From: Pseudolactococcus raffinolactis NBRC 100932 | GTDB taxonomy: Bacteria > Bacillota > Bacilli > Lactobacillales > Streptococcaceae | Assembly (NCBI RefSeq): GCF_001591765.1 | Contig: NZ_BCVN01000010.1 | Location: 1 to 55,374, forward strand | Direction of reading: 5' to 3' | DNA: 55,374 nucleotides | Shown: positions 8,834 through 17,401 of the stretch, piece after piece | Numbering within the stretch: the stretch's first letter is position 1 | Layout of the letters: each line of letters begins with the position of its first letter | Program-made: the position numbers and the translations under genes | Notes under the pieces: model-generated | The model's database searches: none | Told to the model about the DNA's origin: nothing | The model's input: the letters and a program-made list of their open reading frames with translations, nothing else

Positions 8834-9040
8834 TCATAACCGTTTAAAGGCAACAGATTTCAAGCTATTTTTAGTCTTTACTGCCTCCTTTTGGACGTCA
8901 ACAAATGTTACCTTGTCCATTGAAACAACAGTCATTTCAACGTGTACCAATAAATTGACAGTATAACTAACTTTTTCTCTTGCTAAAAAGAAGAAACAAA
9001 ATTTTTCTGTGTGAGTCTCTTTAGTTGCCGAAAGTGCTAC
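8834..9040 (-). pseudogene. 3' remnant of a DUF4312 gene
   Basis: An uninterrupted minus-strand frame of 67 codons ends in TGA at 8834-8836, with no start codon or ribosome-binding site. It reads ...THTEKFCFFFLAREKVSYTV and then NLLVHVEMTVVSMDKVTFVDV. This resembles the C-terminal part of DUF4312 proteins (EF_0831 type), which normally precede DUF4311. The N-terminal half is absent, and the frame runs straight into the truncated end of the PRD regulator. I read this as a deletion junction near 9037. Family assignment is from memory of the family pattern, not from a search. Confidence 0.65.
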
Positions 9041-10269
9041 ACCACACGTATCTTTCGCTCACCATTGCCCACGCGCTCTTTAGCAGCCATAAAATGAAGT
9101 GTGATATACGAGATAAATGATTCGTCTTGGGCGATTTTCAACCCTAGTTCCCGTGCGATAAGTTGCCTTATTTTTTCAAACAAGGCGATCTCATTTTTTT
9201 TGATTGCCTTCAAGAAAGGATTATAACCGTTCAGATAATGGTGTGTTCGCTCTAAGCTCAAGGTGAGATGGGCCGCTAAATTCTGAAATAATAAACTATC
9301 TTCATTAAATGGAATCTGGACCTCTTGCGTAACAAACTCTACCATTCGACTTGTAAGCTCTAAAACATTAACAGGTGTTGTTGCACTTAAGTCAGTATAA
9401 ACATAATCATACTCTGCTTTAAGTAAGGGCTTGTGATAAATTTTTTCCAGTTCGCTTAATAACGAAGCTGTAAAACCTGTTTGCTCCCCTAAATTTAACA
9501 ATTCTTCTCCATCACCAATCGGGCAATCTTCGATCATGCGCACCAATGAAATGGTCAACCTAAGCGCCAAGGTAAAAAGCTCAAAATAAGTCGTCTCATG
9601 AATGATCTGTTCTGAAAGAAGTGTGCCAATTAATTTCAGGACAGATTCGTAATAGATAGAAAATGTCGGCGGTAGGATGGACTCAAAATAATTAAATGAC
9701 GCCTCTTTTTCAAAATTGGTCAACTTTGACATCATCATAAATAAGTCATAGTCAGTGAAGTTTTCTTGAATCAACCTTTCTAACAACATACGTCGTCGCC
9801 GTTCATCACCCGCAACACTAAATCCTAAGTGATTGGCAATCAATTGAACATCGTTGGCAGTGAATAATGCTTTGATTTGCTGTAAATCAAATATAATTGT
9901 GTTTTTAACAACACCATATTCATCTGAAAACGAAGTTGAACTAATGGGTTTGTCAAATAGTAAAAGTTGAATCATCATTTGTTTTTTGCGCATCTCAGCA
10001 TCAAGCGGTGCACACAAGCGTTCTGTGCCCAATAATTGATTCAGTAAGTTTTTACAGGTTGCATCATCTCCTTCTACAAAATAGCCTAGACCAGGTTTAG
10101 AAACTAATAAAACCTCCGCGTCCTTTAACCATTTCCGGATATTTACAATGTCACTTTTCAAAGTTCTAGGACTGATGTCATTTAAAGCAGCAAGCTCAAC
10201 AGCTGTTTTAGATGAACGAGACGATAGTAATTCTATCGTTGTATCAATCTCCCTTTGTGTTAATTGCAT
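9037..10269 (-). CDS. PRD-containing BglG/LicR-type regulator, truncated
   Basis: A 410-residue transcription regulator. It has an N-terminal HTH pair (about residues 1-85, ...VELAALNDISPRTLKSDIVN) and two PTS regulation domains (about 175-285 and 295-400) that would be controlled by PTS phosphorylation. The ATG at 10269 has AGGAG eight bases upstream and was preferred to upstream in-frame starts. Relatives usually continue into EIIB and EIIA domains; here the protein ends at ERKIRVV. A +1 frame at the stop reads CSTFGN, like an EIIB phosphocysteine loop. The 3' end therefore appears deleted, and activity is uncertain. Confidence 0.8.
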   Translation of the reverse strand: MQLTQREIDTTIELLSSRSSKTAVELAALNDISPRTLKSDIVNIRKWLKDAEVLLVSKPGLGYFVEGDDATCKNLLNQLLGTERLCAPLDAEMRKKQMMIQLLLFDKPISSTSFSDEYGVVKNTIIFDLQQIKALFTANDVQLIANHLGFSVAGDERRRRMLLERLIQENFTDYDLFMMMSKLTNFEKEASFNYFESILPPTFSIYYESVLKLIGTLLSEQIIHETTYFELFTLALRLTISLVRMIEDCPIGDGEELLNLGEQTGFTASLLSELEKIYHKPLLKAEYDYVYTDLSATTPVNVLELTSRMVEFVTQEVQIPFNEDSLLFQNLAAHLTLSLERTHHYLNGYNPFLKAIKKNEIALFEKIRQLIARELGLKIAQDESFISYITLHFMAAKERVGNGERKIRVV

Positions 10270-10369
10270 GTCATTTTCTCCTAACATCATTAGTATACAA
10301 CGGATTTGAGCACTTGAAAATACAGTTAAATTGCACGAATGCATCGTGCAAACTCAAATACCTCGTTTA

Positions 10370-10406
10370 CAAAAAAATCCCCCTGACAAACTACTGTCAA
10401 AGGGAT
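10370..10406 (-). terminator. Terminator between the KDGP aldolase and PRD regulator genes
   Basis: On the minus strand a 12-bp stem (ATCCCTTTGACA with its complement, including G-T pairs) is followed by TTTTTTT. It separates the upstream catabolic operon from the PRD regulator and the DUF431x genes. Confidence 0.85.
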
Positions 10407-10416
10407 AGAGACTTAT

Positions 10417-11157
10417 TTATTTCAAAGTTTCAGCCATCATGGCATGAAGTGTTTTGACATCCTCAACATTTGTATCACCTGTCGTTTTGTCGATGATAGA
10501 TGAATACACATGCGGAATAATTTTCTTAACACCTGCATCTACTGCAATTTGGACGATTTCTTGGAAATTTTCTAAATCAATCCCACCTGTTGGTTCAAGG
10601 TAGAAGTCATTTTCGGCACAGGCTGTAGCAACTGCCTTATACTCTTCAAGATGTGTTAGGCCTTTCATGTTGAAGAATTTGATCGAGCTACCACCCATAT
10701 CTTTCAAAAGTGCAATAGCCGTTTCGATTGGAACAATGCCTGCAGGTGCTTGAGAAGACAATGGTCCTGTCGCTAGATTAACCATCCCAACAGTTCCTGT
10801 TGGTGACACAAGGCCGTTAATAATGGTATCATTTTGTCCCAAAAGCGCACGACTTGCACCAACACCAGTAAAGACTTGATTAACGTGCTGAGGTTGCAAA
10901 ACTTCTGATAAACGTGCGACCATGGCAGATTGGTTAGGATCCCCTGCACCAAGACCTACTGACAAAGCGTTATCAGTTGCCGCAATATAGCGTTTCATAT
11001 CTTCAATTGCAGCTTCATCAGTTGCGTAATTTTTCGATAAAACGCCAAGCACAGCATGACCTTGGGCAGCTTCATAACAGGCTTTGGCATTTTCAACAGA
11101 GTTCGCGAGAACATTTAAGCAAAGACGATCTTCAAGGTAGTTGGGTGTTTTTTTCAT
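10417..11157 (-). CDS. dgaF: KDGP aldolase family protein (DgaF-like)
   Basis: A 246-residue TIM-barrel aldolase of the DgaF/EF_0839 family. It is predicted to cleave 2-keto-3-deoxy-6-phosphogluconate to pyruvate and glyceraldehyde 3-phosphate. Visible segments include GLGAGDPNQ (residues 68-76), GLVSPTGTVGMVNLATG (about 114-130), SIKFFNMKGL (about 157-166, the likely Schiff-base lysine region) and LEPTGGIDLENF. It is the last gene of the catabolic operon, 26 bp after the kinase that would supply its substrate, and is followed by a strong terminator. The ATG at 11157 is preceded by AGGAG. Confidence 0.87.
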   Translation of the reverse strand: MKKTPNYLEDRLCLNVLANSVENAKACYEAAQGHAVLGVLSKNYATDEAAIEDMKRYIAATDNALSVGLGAGDPNQSAMVARLSEVLQPQHVNQVFTGVGASRALLGQNDTIINGLVSPTGTVGMVNLATGPLSSQAPAGIVPIETAIALLKDMGGSSIKFFNMKGLTHLEEYKAVATACAENDFYLEPTGGIDLENFQEIVQIAVDAGVKKIIPHVYSSIIDKTTGDTNVEDVKTLHAMMAETLK

Positions 11158-11183
11158 TATATTTTTCTCCTATTATCAATTAT

Positions 11184-12188
11184 TTATCTCATGACATCCA
11201 AATCGTCATGTTTCATTTTTTCTTGTATAAAATGTTGCGTTAAAATCGGACTATCACCATATGTTGTATGGGCTAGTTGCGTACTTGTTGCAGCAAAATC
11301 AACAGTTTCTTGTAAAGACCACTGGTCAATCAAACCTTGAATAATTCCTGCCGCAAAAGCATCTCCCGTCCCAATGCGATCATAGGTTGTGACGACTTTG
11401 TCATCAGAATAAACGACTTCTTGTTTGTCTGAGAGAAAGCCACGAACAAATTTTGTCTGTCCCTGACTTGACTTTTCAGTGCCACAAAAATAGTCTAACT
11501 CATACGCTTTGACGAACCGCTGGTATAACTTTTCAACCGGCTCATGTGCTGCATCAAACGGCATCTCCAAAAGTAAGGTCAAATCTTGCTTACCACCAAT
11601 TACGATATTAGCCTCTTTGAGAATCTCCTGATAGTCTTGAATTAAGCTTGAGCGTTCTTCTAATTTAACCAAACTCATGCGATAATTAAAGTCAAAACAA
11701 AGCGGAATACCTAACTCTGTTGTCAATTTAGCAAGCTTTAAAGCCTTTTTACGCCCAACTTTTGATGTTGACAGGGCAATGCCGCAAATATGTACTAAAT
11801 CCATACCAGATAAGGCTACTTTCATCTGATTTTCTGAAATTCCGGTTGTACAAAAAGCACTTTCACTCCGATTCAGATATGTCACCTGACTTGGTCGATT
11901 GCCAAAGCCCATTTCAAGAAAGTAGGTTCCGATATGGTTGCCATTATAAATCAGATGATGGTCTTGAACACCCAGTCTTCGTATATTTGCTGCTGCAGCA
12001 TGACCAACTGGGTTTTCTGGTAAAACGCTCAATAAGTGCGTTTGTACACCATTTCGTGCTAAACCTGACAGGATATTCAACCCTGTACCACTATAGCTCA
12101 TGTCAAGTGTATCCGTCTGGTCGATCATTTTAAATTGTTGCGGACATAATCGCAACATCACTTCGCCAAAGGCTAAGATATGCTTCAT
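11184..12188 (-). CDS. PfkB-family sugar kinase, probable 2-keto-3-deoxygluconate kinase
   Basis: A 334-residue ribokinase-like (PfkB) kinase. The N-terminal substrate domain has the GxGLN motif (SGTGLNILSGLARNG). The C-terminal signature DRIGTGDAFAAG contains the catalytic aspartate and anion hole. By context it would phosphorylate 2-keto-3-deoxygluconate to KDPG for the adjacent aldolase. The start was set at ATG 12188 (MKHILAFGE), where the PfkB fold begins and two bases after the dgaE stop; the longer in-frame extension overlaps dgaE and lacks family resemblance. Substrate specificity is inference. Confidence 0.85.
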   Translation of the reverse strand: MKHILAFGEVMLRLCPQQFKMIDQTDTLDMSYSGTGLNILSGLARNGVQTHLLSVLPENPVGHAAAANIRRLGVQDHHLIYNGNHIGTYFLEMGFGNRPSQVTYLNRSESAFCTTGISENQMKVALSGMDLVHICGIALSTSKVGRKKALKLAKLTTELGIPLCFDFNYRMSLVKLEERSSLIQDYQEILKEANIVIGGKQDLTLLLEMPFDAAHEPVEKLYQRFVKAYELDYFCGTEKSSQGQTKFVRGFLSDKQEVVYSDDKVVTTYDRIGTGDAFAAGIIQGLIDQWSLQETVDFAATSTQLAHTTYGDSPILTQHFIQEKMKHDDLDVMR

Positions 12189-12189
12189 T

Positions 12190-13287
12190 TTAGGACCCCA
12201 TAATCGTCTGTAGTTTGTTGACAATTGCGGTCATTTCAGCACGATCAACAGCTCGAATGTCAAACTCAATGATGCCATTATTGGCCTGATATTCTCGTGT
12301 ATAGACTGCCAAATCCCCTACTTTTAAATCTGCAATGACTTGTAGAGCTGATGTTTTCTCTGACGTCACTTTAACACTGGCTCTATAAATATCACGTCCT
12401 GCTGAATCTTGGACTTCCTTGGCAGATAGTCCTGAGATACTATTAAGTTCGCTGATAAATGGCGCGAGACGCGCTTTCATGCTATCTCCGTCCTCACTAC
12501 CATTAGCCAAATAGGCTTCTAAAGCAGTCACAAAACCGATGATGTTGTCTTTACCAATCTTCATCGCACGACCAATGCCCTTGTTTTGAAGCTGAATCCA
12601 AGGGATATAGGGATCACGTCCAAGTACAACCGCACTTGATGGCGCTTCGATGGCTTTAGCACCTGAGTAAATGACAAGATCAGCACCTTGTGCATAGTAT
12701 TTTTTCAAATCTTCCTCTGCAGCAGCATCGACGATTAATGGTAGGCTGTGTTTTTTAGCGATTTCAGACATTTGCGGAATCGTCAGCATACTTTTTTGAA
12801 CAGTGTGATGACTTTTGATATATAGAAGAGCTGCGGTCTTGTCTGTTATTTCGATTTCAACCTGCTCTGGTGTACACTCGTTTGCCCAGCCGGCTTCAAC
12901 CAGATGACCACCACCAAGTGTCACCATGACTTCAACACCTGTACCATAATTAACATTATGGCCTTTAGGGATGATAATGTCACGCTTTGATATACGGTCT
13001 GTTAGATGGTGATAAGCATGGTAGACATCGCCTTGACCAATAACTGCAGCCGTTGACAGAGCGATACCGCTACTTGCGCTTGAGACAACTGTTGCATTTT
13101 TAATATCTAACAACTTTGCAATATACTGCCCTGTTTTAACTGTCAAATCTGCCATCTCAAAGAAAGTCTGACCTGCCTCTTTCTGTGCCTGAGCAACTGC
13201 ATCAGTGACTTTTGAAACACCTAAGATTGTCATTTTCCCAGAGGCATTAATGACTTGCTTGAGGTTGAATTTTTGATGAATTGTCAT
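12190..13287 (-). CDS. dgaE: DgaE-family PLP-dependent ammonia lyase
   Basis: A 365-residue fold-type I PLP enzyme related to SelA and DgaE. DgaE removes ammonia from D-glucosaminate 6-phosphate to give 2-keto-3-deoxygluconate 6-phosphate. The PLP lysine is in the YSGAKAIEAP motif (about residues 206-215), preceded by LIVDAAAEEDL (cofactor aspartate). An SSASSGIAL segment near residue 70 fits the phosphate-binding region. The first codons overlap the amidohydrolase stop by four bases, indicating translational coupling. The true substrate here may differ from glucosaminate, given the amidohydrolase and MupG-like neighbours. Confidence 0.85.
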   Translation of the reverse strand: MTIHQKFNLKQVINASGKMTILGVSKVTDAVAQAQKEAGQTFFEMADLTVKTGQYIAKLLDIKNATVVSSASSGIALSTAAVIGQGDVYHAYHHLTDRISKRDIIIPKGHNVNYGTGVEVMVTLGGGHLVEAGWANECTPEQVEIEITDKTAALLYIKSHHTVQKSMLTIPQMSEIAKKHSLPLIVDAAAEEDLKKYYAQGADLVIYSGAKAIEAPSSAVVLGRDPYIPWIQLQNKGIGRAMKIGKDNIIGFVTALEAYLANGSEDGDSMKARLAPFISELNSISGLSAKEVQDSAGRDIYRASVKVTSEKTSALQVIADLKVGDLAVYTREYQANNGIIEFDIRAVDRAEMTAIVNKLQTIMGS

Positions 13288-14399
13288 ATTTTCTCCTTTG
13301 CTATCTCGTAAACTTTTCCTGCAATAACTGCGGCTGTTGGCTTAATTTGGACAGAGGTCTTGACTGTTTCCTGATTGGAATCAATCAACTGTTTATCAGC
13401 GTCATCTGTGACTTGGAATATCGTGATATCTGCATCAAACCCAACAGATAAGTTACCTTTTCTGCTAAGTCGCAAGGCTTTTGCTGGTGCCTTCGTCACA
13501 CGATGAATGACTTTTTCAAGCGAGTAGCCGATACACATTAATTTCTCCATCGTCGTGGCTAGGTTATAAACGGGACCGTTCAACCGATTTCTTGAATAAA
13601 TATCAGTTGAAATTGAGTCTGCTAAGATATTCTCTGCTTTCGCTTGCTTCGCCACTTGAAAATTAAAACTGTCTGTCCCATGTCCAATGTCAAAATGGAT
13701 GCCTGCTTCATAGGCTTTTTTAGCAAACTCTTTAATTTGACCTGACTTATCTAAAATCCCATTGTCCTTGCCGTTAAAACAATGTGTGACAATATCGCAT
13801 GATTCTAGATAAGTCATCAACTCTTCTAAGGCAACGGGTGCTGTTCCAATATGCACCATGAGTGGTAAATGCGCCTTTTTTTGAAGCGCCTTTGCCATGA
13901 CCAAAGGTTTGACACCATTTTGGCCGATAACACTTTTGCTCATCCGAGCTTTGATACCAATAATAAACTCACTGAGTTCCTTAATGCGCTCTAAGTTCTT
14001 AGTTTCATCAACTTTTGACAAATCTGCTAACTCATCTTGGTGAACAATCCCATCTCTTGAAATATTGAGCAAGGCATAAACATTCGTCTTAGATTTTTTA
14101 GTGAGTTCATAAAATTCACGGATATTATTTTCACCAGTTGACCCTGCATCAACAATGGTTGTTACGCCATTCTTAACGCCAACTTCATCTGGGTAATCAT
14201 AGTAAAGCGACATGTTTTCATAACAGTGCACATGTGCATCTATCCATCCAGCTGAAATAAACTGTCCTTTAGTATCAAAAATCTCACGGCTTTCAGCGAT
14301 AATCTCTGCTGAAAGTGCTGAGATTTTCCCAGACTCTATCCCGATTTCAATCGGCTGATGATCCAAGGTTCTAGCATTTTTTATAATTAAATCATACAT
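13284..14399 (-). CDS. Amidohydrolase/deacetylase family metallohydrolase (EF_0837-like)
   Basis: A 371-residue cyclic amidohydrolase of the dihydroorotase-like superfamily. Metal-binding signatures are visible: DAHVHCYEN (about residues 54-62), a candidate bridging lysine near GIKARMS, MVHIGTAP, IVTHCFNG and DIGHGTDSF. It probably hydrolyses an amide, such as an N-acyl group on an amino-sugar acid, upstream of the DgaE step. This is family inference, not a demonstrated reaction. It overlaps dgaE by four bases and sits 20 bp after the mupG-like gene. The N terminus MYDLIIKNARTLD is typical, supporting the ATG at 14399. Confidence 0.83.
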   Translation of the reverse strand: MYDLIIKNARTLDHQPIEIGIESGKISALSAEIIAESREIFDTKGQFISAGWIDAHVHCYENMSLYYDYPDEVGVKNGVTTIVDAGSTGENNIREFYELTKKSKTNVYALLNISRDGIVHQDELADLSKVDETKNLERIKELSEFIIGIKARMSKSVIGQNGVKPLVMAKALQKKAHLPLMVHIGTAPVALEELMTYLESCDIVTHCFNGKDNGILDKSGQIKEFAKKAYEAGIHFDIGHGTDSFNFQVAKQAKAENILADSISTDIYSRNRLNGPVYNLATTMEKLMCIGYSLEKVIHRVTKAPAKALRLSRKGNLSVGFDADITIFQVTDDADKQLIDSNQETVKTSVQIKPTAAVIAGKVYEIAKEKI

Positions 14400-14418
14400 C
14401 CTCTATCTCCTTTCACTG

Positions 14419-15501
14419 TTAGCTTTTAAAACGGAACTTTGTCCAAGGTCGAATATAGTCTAATAAAATCAACTCATCCATTTGAATGCTACCCACTTTA
14501 TTTTTCCGTTCATCTCTGTGAGGCTCTAAAACAATTTGTAATTCATTTTTATACTTACCAAACTGATCATTACCAATCACAATATCACCAACTTGAAAAA
14601 TCTGTTCATTATCATGCGGTGGATTTTCTTGTTTATAATCCTTACGAACTTGTGTAGAGCGTACCATCTGTGAAGTAATATCACCACGTCTAAAATGCTG
14701 GTTCTCAAGCACAATCTCTTGTTCTACTGGATTTGCTGTTGGTAAAAGATCAAGCGTGAAAGCGATTTGATAACGATTCAGCTGACCTAAGGCGACCAAC
14801 TCTGCTTCACTTGCATACGCATTGCCGACGATAACATCATCAATCAAACCTGTCGCAAACAAGTGCTTAGCCTGTACCTCTACTGGCAAATGGCGGTGCA
14901 TCTCAAGTGTCGGCAAGCCATCATTAATATCCCAAGGTCCACCTGTCGCCACCTGACTTGATACAAATGCCGCAGTTCTGATGCCATGCTTTTTGAAGCG
15001 CTTAGAGCATGAGTTAAAGAACGCTAAAGGTAAAGCACTGCCCTCTTGCGGATAGAAATTGTGACAGCCGTAGATATAGGGTTCGTTGGCTTCATAGGTC
15101 AAAATGTTATCCAAATATGCGACATCATTTGACATATTTAACTCGATAATCAAGCCATACGGATTAAAAGACAGCTTCGCTTCTTTATTACCATCAAAAC
15201 CAGCATCCAAGCGCAAGCCGTCTGCACCTAGTTCAGCAAAAAAACTTAAATCATCATATGAAATCTGTAACTCATCAAAAATATTAGGCGCAATATCTAA
15301 AATCACTTCATAACCTAATGCTTTAGCAGCTGAAATAATCTTTGAAAACTTCTAAGCAACTGCCGCCTTGCCCTGTGTTACTTCAAGCATAGACATGAAA
15401 ATCCGCTCAAATCCTTGTGCCTTAGCAAAGGTAATGTAGGCTAAATCCTCTTCAAATACACTATTATCTGGATAAACTGATATTCCTAATCTTCTAAACA
15501 T
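14419..15501 (-). pseudogene. mupG: MupG-like (DUF871) TIM-barrel protein with in-frame amber codon
   Basis: A continuous 361-codon frame encodes a full-length DUF871/MupG-family protein, from MFRRLGISVYPDN to the C terminus. Codon 50 is TAG (15352-15354), in ...GKAAVA*KFSKI. MupG enzymes hydrolyse 6-phospho-N-acetylmuramyl glycosides after PTS uptake. A fragment starting at the internal ATG (15306) would lack the first beta-alpha units. A single C-to-T change from CAG would explain the stop. Upstream (15494-15501) it overlaps a small membrane-protein gene. The enzyme is probably inactive unless suppressed, or the stop is a sequencing error. Confidence 0.85.
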
Positions 15502-15778
15502 TCTTGTTCTCCTTTACGATCTTTTTATCCCACGTCTCTGTATGCTTATGATAGCGCCAGAAAATCAGACAAGCACTCATGATTGTCACGACAAGCACAA
15601 AATAAAGCAAGTGTGTCAAAATAGTCAAGCCCATACCAACTAAGATGGCAAGTAAACAAAACGGGACTAATTTGAGCATAGAGACTGTTTTGACAATCTT
15701 TGGAACATGATTTTTTTCCAAGCAAACCATGCTAGCGATAAAAACGATGACTGAGAGGATCGCGACATCATAGGTCAT
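15494..15778 (-). CDS. Small membrane protein of unknown function
   Basis: A 94-residue protein with about three hydrophobic segments (residues 5-19, 34-55 and 58-75) and a lysine-rich tail. I do not recognise a family. AAAGGAG lies before the ATG at 15778. It sits between the PTS EIIC and the mupG-like gene and overlaps the latter by eight bases, so it is probably co-translated and part of the uptake system. Confidence 0.65.
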   Translation of the reverse strand: MTYDVAILSVIVFIASMVCLEKNHVPKIVKTVSMLKLVPFCLLAILVGMGLTILTHLLYFVLVVTIMSACLIFWRYHKHTETWDKKIVKENKNV

Positions 15779-15883
15779 AAGTGACTCCTTTAGATTATTT
15801 TCTTATGTTACAGGTTGCTACCTATCCAGAATCATCTGAACAAGCCTAAAACTATGTAACTTTGGCTTTCGCCAAAGCATTTT

Positions 15884-17191
15884 TTAACTCTCAGCACCTT
15901 CTGATGCTAATTGTTCTTTTTCAAAAACTTTGAAAAATGGATAATAGATGACCAAACTCACTAGGAAGTTTATCACGACGAGAATGCCAGCCATAATATG
16001 CCAATTGGTTACCATCATTGCGCCAATTGGCGATGGTACCGTAAAGACTGTCCGAGATACTGTCATTGGAATAATGTGTGTAATCGTTGCAAGATAAGCA
16101 ATCACAGTCATCACCAAAGGAGACAAGATAAATGGAATCGTCAAGGTCGGATTCATCACAATCGGTGCCCCAAAAATAATCGGTTCATTGATATTGAATA
16201 GACCTGGTAAGAAACCAATTTTACCTAACTCTTTCAGATAAACAGACTTAGAAGTCAAGAATAGACAAACCAACGCCAAAGTTGCACCCGCGCCACCGAT
16301 CCAAACAAACCATTGTAAAAACATTTCCGTGAAGATGTTAGGCATGTCAGTTGCTGCGACATGATTTGAGAAAGCATCCATATTTTCAGCAATAGAACTT
16401 TCCCAGAAAGGACGAATCACTGGTCCCATGATTGCAGGCCCATGGATCCCCAAAATCCAGAAGAAACAGATCAGGAAAACTGTCACTAAACCACCGAGTA
16501 AGCTATTCCCCGCAAGGAAGCCTTGCAATGGCATCAGCAGATTTGAAAGCGTTGCATTGATATCAAAGCCGAGCATATGCCGAATTACCCAAAAGAGGAT
16601 CAAACATGCACCCGCTGGAAATAAGGCAACAAAGGAATTGGCAACTTCTGGTGGCACCCCTTCTGGCATTTTAATCGTAATATTTTTGACCTTCATAAAG
16701 CGATATATTTCAACTGAGATAATCGCTGTAACAATCGCGCCAAACAAGGATTGTACGCCTAGATTGGCAATATTAAGATAACGACCAGCGGCAACAACCT
16801 CAGTTTGTAGGTTTGTTTTTGCTACTTCTTCAAATAAGCGAACTGGCTTAATACTTGTGACGATAAACGACATGACCGCAATAATACCAGCTGTCAATTG
16901 ATCTAGTTTATAACTTTGAGCAAGCGAACTTGCGATCCCAAAAGTTGCATAGAGTGCCAAAATACCAACTGTAAAGCGATAAGGGATATCCAAAATAGGT
17001 AAATATGGTGTTAATTTCTCAGCTACTGCTGGAATTGGAAAATTAAGAAAAATAACGAAGAATGAGCCAACCAAAGTCAGCGGCAATGTCGAGATAATCC
17101 CTTTTCTGACAGCAAGCATATGTCGCTGTCCCCCGATTTTAGCAGCAATAGGCGAGACCTTTTGCTCTAAAAATGTAATCAATCCGTTCAT
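15884..17191 (-). CDS. PTS EIIC, lactose/cellobiose family
   Basis: A 435-residue membrane permease domain of the lactose/cellobiose (Lac) PTS family. It begins MNGLITFLEQKVSPIAAKIG, typical of CelB-like EIIC, and has about ten hydrophobic segments. A FNINEPIIFGAPIVMNP motif (about residues 331-347) matches the conserved substrate and phosphotransfer loop. No EIIA or EIIB gene is visible in the window, so partners must be elsewhere. Placement with a MupG-like hydrolase and amino-sugar genes suggests a glycoside or muropeptide-derived substrate. It is the first structural gene behind the cre/palindrome promoter. AAGGAG precedes the ATG. Confidence 0.9.
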   Translation of the reverse strand: MNGLITFLEQKVSPIAAKIGGQRHMLAVRKGIISTLPLTLVGSFFVIFLNFPIPAVAEKLTPYLPILDIPYRFTVGILALYATFGIASSLAQSYKLDQLTAGIIAVMSFIVTSIKPVRLFEEVAKTNLQTEVVAAGRYLNIANLGVQSLFGAIVTAIISVEIYRFMKVKNITIKMPEGVPPEVANSFVALFPAGACLILFWVIRHMLGFDINATLSNLLMPLQGFLAGNSLLGGLVTVFLICFFWILGIHGPAIMGPVIRPFWESSIAENMDAFSNHVAATDMPNIFTEMFLQWFVWIGGAGATLALVCLFLTSKSVYLKELGKIGFLPGLFNINEPIIFGAPIVMNPTLTIPFILSPLVMTVIAYLATITHIIPMTVSRTVFTVPSPIGAMMVTNWHIMAGILVVINFLVSLVIYYPFFKVFEKEQLASEGAES

Positions 17192-17321
17192 ACAGACTCC
17201 TTAAGTAAATAGTGAGTCGGCTTACTTTGTCTCTAGATTTTGGCATGAGTCCATACGAACGTCTTCGTTATCATCAATCAGACTTGCCACAAGGTAATAC
17301 CAACGATTCAGAAAACACGAA

Positions 17322-17373
17322 AGAAAGCGTTTCCTTAATTATGATTATAACATTATAATGTTTAATTAGTCAA
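17322..17373 (-). promoter_or_regulatory. Promoter, 14-bp palindrome operator and cre box of the sugar operon
   Basis: On the minus strand TTGACT (17368-17373) and TATAAT (17344-17349) are 18 bp apart. A perfect palindrome AACATTATAATGTT (17349-17362) fills the spacer and is a candidate operator for the adjacent GntR protein. A cre-like site AGGAAACGCTTTCT (17322-17335) lies just downstream of the -10 and would allow CcpA repression. Confidence 0.8.
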
Positions 17374-17401
17374 GAAAATAAAAAAAGAAAATCAAGTTAT
17401 T

